Below are positions 57,369 to 64,000 of a stretch of DNA of 64,000 nucleotides, one piece after another; the first letter of the stretch is position 1, and each line of letters opens with the position of its first letter. This stretch comes from Borrelia sp. HM (lineage in GTDB: Bacteria; Spirochaetota; Spirochaetia; Borreliales; Borreliaceae). The notes below the pieces were generated by a model that saw only the letters and a program-made list of their open reading frames with translations, had not been told where the DNA came from and made no database searches. Where the stretch lies: the NCBI RefSeq assembly GCF_019669085.1, contig NZ_AP024401.1, positions 372,001 through 436,000 of the forward strand, given 5' to 3'. A program made the position numbers and the translations under genes.

Positions 57369-58132
57369 TGAAAATAACCTTTGCAAAATTTAATATTTTT
57401 TTGTTAACAATATTCACATTAGGACTAACTATTATATCAATATTCATATATTACATAAACTTTAATGTAAGCTTTTATAATTATCTTATCAATATATATA
57501 ATAAGAACTTATTGATTTTAGTTGATAAATTTTTCATTTTCACTATTGGTATCATAGGCTCCATTTGGACATATATTAACTATAAAAGAACTAATAACAT
57601 ACAATTTGTATTTTTTTACTGTTTCATTTGTTCTTTCATACTCGAGCCTATATCAATTTTAAAACATTATCTTTTCAGCCATTCATTAAGTCTAGAATTT
57701 CATTATTTCATGAAATTCTATCACTTAATCACCATATTTTCTTTACTAAATCTATTTTTTTTAAGCTTATACATATGTGACTTTCAAATTAAATCAATAA
57801 CTTATACTATTTACCTGATCTTCACTTTTGCAATACTTTATAGCTCATTAGTACCTATTAACGCCCACGATCAGACAAATTACTTATTATTCTCAACTGA
57901 AAACAATAGATTTTATATTGATTTAACATTATTCTTAATACCAATAAACATTTTGGTAGCCTTCTCAAGAAAAAAAAATTCCAACTACCTTTTAATCTTT
58001 ACATCAATACTTCTAATAGTAATAGGAATTTATCTCAACTCTATAGAAATACCTTACTCCTTTATACCAAGTCTAATAGGAGTACCAATATACTTAAGAG
58101 AGGCAGGAAAATTTTTTTTCTATTGGCTATAA
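57368..58132 (+). CDS. Seven-span membrane protein, unassigned (BB0412-like)
   Basis: 254 residues from the ATG at 57368 (TGATG overlap with nucA); a TTG four codons upstream is less likely. Seven hydrophobic spans at about 10-32, 48-68, 78-98, 110-135, 142-160, 180-198 and 208-225. The last 25 residues hold IPYSFIPSLIGVPIYLREAGKFFF. There is no obvious active-site motif. Coupling to nucA suggests linked expression and perhaps uptake of nuclease products, but this is inference. It ends 3 bases from the convergent lipid-kinase-like gene. Confidence 0.82.
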   Translation: MKITFAKFNIFLLTIFTLGLTIISIFIYYINFNVSFYNYLINIYNKNLLILVDKFFIFTIGIIGSIWTYINYKRTNNIQFVFFYCFICSFILEPISILKHYLFSHSLSLEFHYFMKFYHLITIFSLLNLFFLSLYICDFQIKSITYTIYLIFTFAILYSSLVPINAHDQTNYLLFSTENNRFYIDLTLFLIPINILVAFSRKKNSNYLLIFTSILLIVIGIYLNSIEIPYSFIPSLIGVPIYLREAGKFFFYWL

Positions 58133-58135
58133 ACC

Positions 58136-58735
58136 CTACCTACTTAATATCAAAGATAAAGTTGCTATACCTAAGGGTAAAAATAAGTTATCGTATTTCT
58201 TAAAATCAAAAAGCTCAACAAGCATAGCCCCAAATCCAATAATCAATGCTAATAAAAAATTTGGAAAAAAATAATAAAAAACAATAAATGCAACTAAAAA
58301 AACAATAACACTACCTGAGAATGTTTTATTATTTACAAGTTTAAAAGAAGGAATCATTTTCCCAAAAAGACTAGCAAGACCATCTCCAAGACATGCAGAA
58401 AATATTCCAATGTAACTAAAAGGCGCTGGTATAAAACAATAAGTACAAAATATGCTTATTACCAAAAATATCGGAGAAAGAGAAACCTTCTTGTATGAAG
58501 ATATCTCTCTGGAGTTTACTATTATTTCCGATATACCCTTTAGAAAAAATAAATTTATTTCCATTATTCTAAATATTTCCAAAGTTAAATATAAAAATAT
58601 AAAAAACAAACTAAATACAAAACCTATCCAAAAATTCATCTTATAAAACAATAAAAAAGTCAAAGTGGAAATATGAAAAAATTTTCTATAAATCTCAAAT
58701 TTAATATTTTTGTTAAAAAAAAATTGTCTAGACAT
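58136..58735 (-). CDS. CTP-dependent lipid kinase-like membrane protein (dolichol/phytol/DGK1 type)
   Basis: 199 residues, six or seven spans. EIYRKFFHISTLTFLLFY at the N-terminus and SACLGDGLASLFGKMIPSFKL, with NNKTFSGSVIVFLVAFIVFYYF, match the SEC59/VTE5/DGK1 family, whose signature is GDxxAslxG followed by KTxeGs. The family phosphorylates a polyprenol, phytol or diacylglycerol with CTP. The substrate here is unknown; diacylglycerol recycling from lipoprotein or glycolipid turnover is an inference. The ATG overlaps the stop codon of the PPIase gene (TAATG), so it is translationally coupled. Confidence 0.83.
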   Translation of the reverse strand: MSRQFFFNKNIKFEIYRKFFHISTLTFLLFYKMNFWIGFVFSLFFIFLYLTLEIFRIMEINLFFLKGISEIIVNSREISSYKKVSLSPIFLVISIFCTYCFIPAPFSYIGIFSACLGDGLASLFGKMIPSFKLVNNKTFSGSVIVFLVAFIVFYYFFPNFLLALIIGFGAMLVELFDFKKYDNLFLPLGIATLSLILSR

Positions 58736-59754
58736 TAATTAATTTTCCTTAGAATAATATTAAATTTTAAAAAAGAATTTGCCTTTATAATACCACCAAT
58801 ACTTCTATCTCCATAAGCAAGACTTGGCGGAATTATTATTACTCTCTCTTCTCCCTCATACATACCAGACAACATTAAATCCCAACCTTTAATCACTTGA
58901 CTATTACCAACCACAAACTCTATTGGTTCACCTCTCTCAATTGAACTGTCAAATTTTACTCCACTTAACAAAAAACCCTCATAATCTACTCTTATAACAT
59001 TTCCTTTTCTAACACTTCTGCCATTACCTTTTTTCTTTATTTTGTATAAGATGCCATTTGCATCTTTTTGAAAATCTTTGTAATCTGTCTCAATTATCTT
59101 AAGCTGAGAAGCCATATATTTTTTATTCTCTTCAACTTTTTTTAACTCATAACTCTGTTTTAATTTTAAAAATTCTTCATTATCAACTTTAAAAGCATTT
59201 GCATACTCCCCAAAACGATAAATATTTATTTTATTTATTTTATCTCCTTGGCGTATACTTCTAACCGTATCCATTCCTTCAATTACTTTACCAAAAATTG
59301 AATGCTTAAAATCCAAATAAGTAAGATTATCTGAAAGAGTAATAAAAAACTGACTCCCATTAGTATCAGGTCCTGAATTAGCCATAGAAACAGTTCCTGA
59401 ATGATTATGACTCAATATTTTATTAAATTCATCAGGAAAAAAATAACCAGGTCCTCCAGTCCCCGTTCCTGTAGGATCTCCTGTTTGAATAACAAAATCA
59501 TCAATTACCCTATGAAATATAATATTTTCAAAATAAGGTTTATCTGTAACAGAATTTTTAATAGTGCCCTCACTAAGACCTATAAAATTCATAACTGTTA
59601 AAGGTGCATCCTTATAATAAAGTTCAATTTCTATATTGCCCTTATTTGTACTAATTAATGCAAATATTCCATCTTTTCTCACTATATCTTTCCTTTTGCC
59701 ATTACAAGCTAAAAACATAAAAATCAATATAAAATATAATAAAAACTTATACAC
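58735..59754 (-). CDS. Cyclophilin-FKBP fusion lipoprotein
   Basis: 339 residues. GTG start with GGGAG 8 bases upstream. Signal peptide with lipobox FLAC (about 14-17). Cyclophilin domain at about 28-185: FHRVIDDFVIQTGDPTGTG, SGTVSMANSG and NGSQFFI match active-site residues. A Lys-rich helical linker (about 190-235) follows. The FKBP domain at about 235-339 has VRVDYEGFLLSGVKFDSS, GEPIEFVVGNSQVIKGWDLML and ERVIIIPPSLAYGDRSIGG. Both prolyl isomerase folds are in one chain; such cyclophilin-FKBP fusions are rare but reported in Treponema and Flavobacterium. As a lipoprotein it probably assists folding at the envelope. It precedes the lipid-kinase-like gene. Confidence 0.92.
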   Translation of the reverse strand: MYKFLLYFILIFMFLACNGKRKDIVRKDGIFALISTNKGNIEIELYYKDAPLTVMNFIGLSEGTIKNSVTDKPYFENIIFHRVIDDFVIQTGDPTGTGTGGPGYFFPDEFNKILSHNHSGTVSMANSGPDTNGSQFFITLSDNLTYLDFKHSIFGKVIEGMDTVRSIRQGDKINKINIYRFGEYANAFKVDNEEFLKLKQSYELKKVEENKKYMASQLKIIETDYKDFQKDANGILYKIKKKGNGRSVRKGNVIRVDYEGFLLSGVKFDSSIERGEPIEFVVGNSQVIKGWDLMLSGMYEGEERVIIIPPSLAYGDRSIGGIIKANSFLKFNIILRKIN

Positions 59755-59802
59755 AAAGCCTACTCCCTATAAAATAATATTTAAATAAAGCGATCAGCCC
59801 TC

Positions 59803-59834
59803 ATTTTACAATTTTTAAGTAAAAATTGTAAAAT
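59803..59834. repeat. 14-bp inverted repeat in the divergent PPIase/cheR gap
   Basis: Arms of 14 bases, ATTTTACAATTTTT and its exact complement, flank a 4-base AAGT loop. It sits in the 149-base gap between two divergent genes (PPIase start at 59754, cheR start at 59904). It has no T-run on either side typical of a terminator and no transcript ends here, so an operator or a leader RNA hairpin is more likely. Confidence 0.7.
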
Positions 59835-59903
59835 AATCTATCAATTCACAATTAATAAATAATACTATCTAGTAAGGGACTTAGAAAATTTGGATGTTAT
59901 TAA

Positions 59904-60764
59904 ATGGTAAATATTAGCAATGAACTCCTTATAAAATTTTGTAATTTTATATATGACAGCAGTGGAATTCGATTTAACGAGAAAAACAAAGTCGTTTTAA
60001 AAGGCCGAATCAACACTGCAATGCAAGAACTTGAAAATATAAATAATCCTAAACAACTATACGAATTAATAATTTCTGATCAAGTTAAAAAAAAATACTT
60101 TCTAGATCTTGTAACTACTAACCTAACACAATTTTTTAGAAATGAAGCCCATTTTAAAACCTTTGAAAAATTTGTAATTCCAAACTTAGTAAAAATTAAA
60201 AATCAAGAAGGTAAAAACAAAATTATTATATGGTCTGCTGGATGCTCAACAGGAGAAGAACCATATTCTCTGGCATTTGTTCTTAAATCTAATCTTCCAA
60301 AAAATTTTGACTTCACTATTATTGCTTCCGATTTAAGTTTAAAGTCCCTAATAAAAGCAAAAGAAGGACATTATAATGCACAAAAATGTGAAAAGATTCC
60401 AACAAAATACAAAAAATATATTAAACCTTATATGAATGATTATACAGTAATAGAAAATATCAAAAAACACATACAGTTTGACTATCATAATTTAAGTTTT
60501 GAAAGTGAATTTTCAAATATAGATGTTGTTTTCTGCCGAAATGTACTTATATATTTTGATGAAAAATCTAAAATAAAAGTTCTAAAAGAATTTTATGCCT
60601 CTATGGCTAGTAAAAGTTATTTATTTATTGGACACTCAGAATCACTTTTTGGTTTAAATCTTCCTTTCAAGTTTTTAAGGACAGCTTGGTCTATAATATA
60701 TGAAAAAGATGATACAAGTCTTCCCAAAAATAAGTTTCAGTTCCAAAGCCGATATAAATTATAA
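59904..60764 (+). CDS. cheR: Chemotaxis protein methyltransferase CheR
   Basis: 286 residues. CheR N-domain about 1-80, then the SAM-dependent methyltransferase: NLTQFFRNEAHF, IIWSAGCSTGEEPYSLAF near 110-127 (SAM site), FDYHNLS near 195 and IDVVFCRNVLIYFDE near 208. It methylates glutamates of chemoreceptors. GGA lies 10 bases before the ATG. It is followed 34 bases later by cheB. B. burgdorferi counterpart BB0414. Confidence 0.96.
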   Translation: MVNISNELLIKFCNFIYDSSGIRFNEKNKVVLKGRINTAMQELENINNPKQLYELIISDQVKKKYFLDLVTTNLTQFFRNEAHFKTFEKFVIPNLVKIKNQEGKNKIIIWSAGCSTGEEPYSLAFVLKSNLPKNFDFTIIASDLSLKSLIKAKEGHYNAQKCEKIPTKYKKYIKPYMNDYTVIENIKKHIQFDYHNLSFESEFSNIDVVFCRNVLIYFDEKSKIKVLKEFYASMASKSYLFIGHSESLFGLNLPFKFLRTAWSIIYEKDDTSLPKNKFQFQSRYKL

Positions 60765-60798
60765 TCGTGCACAAAAAATCTATAGGAGCAAAATAAAA

Positions 60799-61959
60799 AT
60801 GCAAGTAAAAATTTATGTGCTTGTAATTGAACCTTCTTCTACTAATAGAAAGGCTATATCAGATATTATAAACTCATCTTCAAACCTTGAAGTGATTGCC
60901 ACTGCAGCTAATGGAGACTTTGCTCTTAAAAAACTTAAAAAATATCCAGACGTAGTATTACTTAGTTTAGAAACAGAAACAATCAAAGAAATTGCTTTTT
61001 TAAAAAAAAAGCAAAATATAATTGACAAGCTTCCTGTTGTTATCCTATCATCATGCCAAGAAATAGCAAAAAATGCTCTCTTAAAAGGTGCTAATGATTT
61101 CATAATAAAAACTGATGATAAATTAAAATACATAAAAGATAAAATTATCAATTTACTCTCGGTTTATGGTAAAAAGACTATAAAAAACAAAATTATCACA
61201 AATATCAACTTAGAAGTCAAAAAAAATAAATCACTAACAATAAATAATGAAAAAGAAAAAAAGCCAACCCCTATAAAATTAACAGATAAAAATCTAATAC
61301 TTAAAAAAGAAAAAATTGATAATAAATATTTTAATCAATCGAAAATAATAAACGAAAAAGATTTAAAAAAATTGCAAACCAGAAAATTCGACATAGTTGT
61401 TATTGGAATATCTACAGGAGGCCCTGCAGCACTAAAAAAAATACTACCAGAAATTCCTAAAAATTTTCCTGTTCCAATAGTTATTGTTCAACATATGCCA
61501 AAAGGATTCACTTCAGAGTTTGCCAATAATCTTAATAATATATGTGACTTAGGTGTCAAAGAAACAACTAATCAAGAAATACTCCAAAAAGGATTCATAT
61601 ACATAAGCTCTGGAGGATATCACACAAGAATAAATAAAATTAATGGAAAATATAAAACAGAGGTATTTGATGCTGAAAATGTAAACGGACACAAACCTTC
61701 TATCGGGGTACTCTTTAAATCAATATCAGAAAATGTAAAAGAAAAAGCAATAGCTTTAATAATGACTGGAATGGGAAGTGATGGCTCTAGAGAAATTGGA
61801 GAAATTAAAAAAGCTGGTGGATTAACTATCGCACAAGATGAGCAAAGTTCAGTGGTTTTTGGAATGCCAAAAATAGCAATAGAGGAAAATAATATAGACT
61901 ATGTAGTTTCAATAAGTCATGTGATAAAATTATTAAAGGCCATCCTTCTTGATGGTTAG
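60799..61959 (+). CDS. cheB: Chemotaxis glutamate methylesterase CheB with altered receiver domain
   Basis: 386 residues from the ATG preceded by AGGAG 10 bases upstream; an in-frame extension into cheR is not real. The receiver-like domain (about 1-125) has Glu11-Pro12 where the acidic pair should be and Ser56 (LLSLETE) where the phospho-acceptor Asp should be; the conserved Lys104 is present. A long Lys-rich linker (about 125-195) follows. The methylesterase domain is intact: GISTGGP with Ser205, VQHMPKGFTS with His232, and MTGMGSDGSREIGEI with the Asp. It removes receptor methyl groups. The counterpart is BB0415. Confidence 0.94.
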   Translation: MQVKIYVLVIEPSSTNRKAISDIINSSSNLEVIATAANGDFALKKLKKYPDVVLLSLETETIKEIAFLKKKQNIIDKLPVVILSSCQEIAKNALLKGANDFIIKTDDKLKYIKDKIINLLSVYGKKTIKNKIITNINLEVKKNKSLTINNEKEKKPTPIKLTDKNLILKKEKIDNKYFNQSKIINEKDLKKLQTRKFDIVVIGISTGGPAALKKILPEIPKNFPVPIVIVQHMPKGFTSEFANNLNNICDLGVKETTNQEILQKGFIYISSGGYHTRINKINGKYKTEVFDAENVNGHKPSIGVLFKSISENVKEKAIALIMTGMGSDGSREIGEIKKAGGLTIAQDEQSSVVFGMPKIAIEENNIDYVVSISHVIKLLKAILLDG

Positions 61960-61982
61960 ATTTTTAAAGACAAGGATAACAT

Positions 61983-63191
61983 TTGGACATCAAAAAAGAT
62001 AATATCGAAAATCATTTTTCACATGTAAGAACTATTGATATATCTAATAATAAAATATATGTACTAGGAACGGCACATGTATCAAAGAAAAGTTCGCAAG
62101 AAACAGCTATTTTAATTGAAGAATTAAAACCAGACTTTATTGCTGTAGAACTTGATGAAGCTCGATACCACAAAATTTTAGAAACAGATGAAAATGAAAA
62201 GTGGCGTAATTTAGATATATATAAAGTTATAAAGCAAGGAAAAGCATTTTTATTAATAGTACAAATTATTTTAAGTAATTTCCAAAAAAAACTGGCAAAA
62301 GAACAAGGAATTAATCCTGGTGAAGAAATGAAAACAGCTATTCTAAAAGCTAAAGAACACAACATACCATTAATACTTGCAGATAGAAAAATTGAAATAA
62401 CTCTAAAGAGAGCCTGGAACTGTGTTCCAATTTTTGAAAAAGCCAAAATAATATCACATCTGTTTTCATTCTCAGATGTAAAAATAACACAGGACGAAAT
62501 TGAAAAACTTAAAGAACAAGATGTTCTATCAAATATGATGGAAGAACTTGCAAAAGAAATTCCTACTGTAAAAAAAATTTTAATTGATGAGAGAGATGAA
62601 TTTATAGCAAGTAAAATACTTGAAGGTTCAGGAACAATCTTTGCAGTCGTTGGCGCCGGTCATGTAAAGGGAATAATAGAAAACTTACAAAAAATTAAAG
62701 AAAATAAAAAAATTATCAATATTGATATTCTTAATTCTATACCTAAAAATACTTTCTCAATAAGTAAATTAATATCTTGTTTTATAACAATATTAATTGT
62801 TTCACTAATAGCAAGCTCATTTTACTTTAAAGGATTTTACTTTGCCTATAAAAATTTAGAATCCTGGATAATATGCAACTCTTTATTTGCAGGACTTGCT
62901 GCTCTTTTATTAAGAGCTAACATAATAACAATACTAACAGCAGCAATTGGTGCTCCAATATTTTCTTTAATCCCATTTATCGGAACTGGAATGGTTGCAG
63001 GTCTTGTTGAAGCTTACATAAATAAACCAAAAATAAAAGACTTTGAAAAACTGCAAGAGGACTTGGTTAATATAAAAGGATATTTTAAAAATAAAATTAC
63101 AAAAATTTTACTAATAGTATTTTTTGTAAACATTGGGTCTGCAATTGGAACAATTGTTGGACTTAAATTCTTGTTAAATATTTTTAGATAA
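61983..63191 (+). CDS. TraB/PrgY-family membrane protein
   Basis: 402 residues. TTG start with AAGGA upstream. TraB domain at about 20-235: YVLGTAHVSKKS, IAVELDEARY and VVGAGHVKGI are family hallmarks of the Tiki/TraB/PrgY (EreA/ChaN-like) fold, which includes metal-dependent proteases in animals. Then four or five spans at about 265-395. In Enterococcus the homologue PrgY blocks pheromone signalling; here the substrate is unknown. It sits between cheB and adk. Confidence 0.9.
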   Translation: MDIKKDNIENHFSHVRTIDISNNKIYVLGTAHVSKKSSQETAILIEELKPDFIAVELDEARYHKILETDENEKWRNLDIYKVIKQGKAFLLIVQIILSNFQKKLAKEQGINPGEEMKTAILKAKEHNIPLILADRKIEITLKRAWNCVPIFEKAKIISHLFSFSDVKITQDEIEKLKEQDVLSNMMEELAKEIPTVKKILIDERDEFIASKILEGSGTIFAVVGAGHVKGIIENLQKIKENKKIINIDILNSIPKNTFSISKLISCFITILIVSLIASSFYFKGFYFAYKNLESWIICNSLFAGLAALLLRANIITILTAAIGAPIFSLIPFIGTGMVAGLVEAYINKPKIKDFEKLQEDLVNIKGYFKNKITKILLIVFFVNIGSAIGTIVGLKFLLNIFR

Positions 63192-63235
63192 ACAAACACC
63201 AAAAAATAAAAATAAGAGAATATAGGAGTGATATT

Positions 63236-63877
63236 ATGAAACTTGTTTTTTTAGGGCCTCCAGGTTCTGGAAAAGGTACAATTGCTAAAATACTCTCAAG
63301 TAAACTTAATTATGATCATATTTCAACAGGAGATCTATTTAGAGAAAATATATCAAAGTCCACACCTCTTGGTAAAGAAATCGAACAAATAGTTGAAAAT
63401 GGACAATTAGTACCTGACGCAATTACAATAAAAATTGTTGAAGATAAAATTAATACCCTTAAAAATAAAAACAATTTTATTCTTGATGGATTTCCCAGAA
63501 ATATCAATCAAGCCAAGGCTTTAGATAATTTTTTAAAAAATATTCAGGTAATCAACTTTTTACTTGATGAAAGTATATTAATAAAAAGGCTTTCTGGAAG
63601 GAGAATATGCCAATCATGCGGAGGAATATTTAACATATACACACTACCTACAAAAGAAAAAGAAATCTGTGATATTTGTAAAGGTGTCCTTTTTCAAAGA
63701 AAAGATGATAAAGAAGAATCTTTAAAAGTTAGACTTAAAGAATATAATCTACAAACAAAACCACTAATAGATTTTTATTCAAAGAAAAATAAAATTAATA
63801 ATATAAGCGCATCAAAAGATGTTGATGAAGTAGCAACAAATTTAATGGAAATTATAGCAAAAAACCAAAAAAATTAA
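63236..63877 (+). CDS. adk: Adenylate kinase with zinc-type LID domain
   Basis: 213 residues. P-loop GPPGSGKGTI (about 7-16), then TGDLFRENI, GFPRNINQAKALD and a LID domain with the zinc ribbon CQSCGGI...CDICKG near 130-155, normal for spirochete and Gram-positive enzymes. TAGGAG lies before the ATG. It interconverts ATP, ADP and AMP. Nothing unusual. Confidence 0.97.
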   Translation: MKLVFLGPPGSGKGTIAKILSSKLNYDHISTGDLFRENISKSTPLGKEIEQIVENGQLVPDAITIKIVEDKINTLKNKNNFILDGFPRNINQAKALDNFLKNIQVINFLLDESILIKRLSGRRICQSCGGIFNIYTLPTKEKEICDICKGVLFQRKDDKEESLKVRLKEYNLQTKPLIDFYSKKNKINNISASKDVDEVATNLMEIIAKNQKN

Positions 63878-63932
63878 TTTGAAATCAATTACTCTAATAT
63901 ATTTTTTAAAAGAAAATAAGATATAATTAAGC

Positions 63933-64000
63933 ATGTGTATGAAGGTAAAAACTTATATTTTAAAAAAATCTTTAATAGTTTTAATGCTATTACAGGCTGT
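63933..64000 (+). CDS. Start of a secreted/porin-like gene (possibly dipA), truncated by window end
   Basis: In-frame ATGs at 63933 and 63939 begin a signal-peptide-like sequence (MKVKTYILKKSLIVLMLLQA), open to the window end. In B. burgdorferi the gene after adk is BB0418 (DipA, a dicarboxylate-specific porin), so by synteny this is its start. Sequence evidence is limited to the signal peptide. Confidence 0.5.
   Translation, partial: MCMKVKTYILKKSLIVLMLLQA

Noticed and set aside
60700-60798. N-terminal extension of cheB reaching back into cheR
   Set aside because: There is a good AGGAG before the ATG at 60799, the receiver-like domain begins there, and the extension lies in the end of cheR.
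1-64000. CRISPR arrays, insertion sequences, prophage or rRNA genes
   Set aside because: No spaced direct repeats, transposase, integrase or phage structural genes, and no rRNA sequence were seen; gene order matches the stable borrelial chromosome.

Overview
The window is a stretch of a Borrelia (spirochete) main chromosome. It is very A+T-rich and almost fully coding. Its gene order is that of the Lyme and relapsing-fever borreliae from roughly BB0352 to BB0418 of B. burgdorferi: ltpA/carD, rsmE, ctp, lgt, pdeA, gpsA, clpA, tyrS-glyS-gltX, pdeB-pfs-metK-luxS, mgtE, treA, the bmp cluster, rpsG-rpsL-rpoC-rpoB, the L7/L12-L10-L1-L11 genes, nusG-secE, proS, the BB0405/0406 outer-membrane pair, manA-fruA, nucA, cheR-cheB, adk. 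Locus equivalences are from memory of gene order, not from a search. Only three bmp paralogues are present, against four in B. burgdorferi, and the BB0406-type protein carries a proline-rich insert. This fits a relapsing-fever-type or otherwise non-reference species, but the species cannot be fixed from the window.

Layout. 1-6.5 kb: end of one unrecognised gene, then a minus-strand block holding two multi-span membrane proteins, the CarD-type regulator LtpA, a decayed WecG/TagA-like protein, RsmE and the C-terminal processing protease. 6.6-13.0 kb (plus): a small membrane protein, a MinD/FlhG-like ATPase, Lgt, the EAL phosphodiesterase PdeA, an M18 aminopeptidase and a stand-alone EIIB-like protein. 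13.1-21.3 kb (minus): gpsA, a frameshifted clpA, three aminoacyl-tRNA synthetases and a membrane protein. 21.4-24.9 kb (plus): pdeB-mtnN-metK-luxS, in which a c-di-GMP-type HD-GYP protein leads the S-adenosylmethionine recycling genes. 25-32 kb (minus): HIT protein, MgtE, a trehalase-like glycosidase and the bmp lipoproteins. 32-44 kb (minus): the ribosomal protein/RNA polymerase block with secE, rpmG, tRNA-Trp and tRNA-Thr. 44-51 kb: secreted or lipoprotein genes (TPR, SH3-like, ankyrin), a divergent DAACS-type transporter and proS. 51-64 kb: outer-membrane pair, manA-fruA, secreted nuclease, a CTP-dependent lipid-kinase-like protein coupled to a cyclophilin-FKBP fusion lipoprotein, cheR-cheB, a TraB/PrgY protein, adk and the first codons of what is probably dipA.

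Recurring theme. Several signalling or enzyme families keep the fold signature but have lost key catalytic residues: HD to HK in PdeB, phospho-acceptor Asp to Ser in CheB, active-site Cys to Asp in the EIIB-like protein, degraded second ATPase module in ClpA, degraded WecG/TagA, and missing signature motifs in the DAACS transporter. These are the most useful places for a second look, together with the poly-T frameshift in clpA, a broken small gene between two bmp genes, the heptad-repeat insert, and a near-perfect 14-bp inverted repeat between the divergent PPIase and cheR genes. I saw no insertion sequence, prophage, CRISPR array or rRNA gene.
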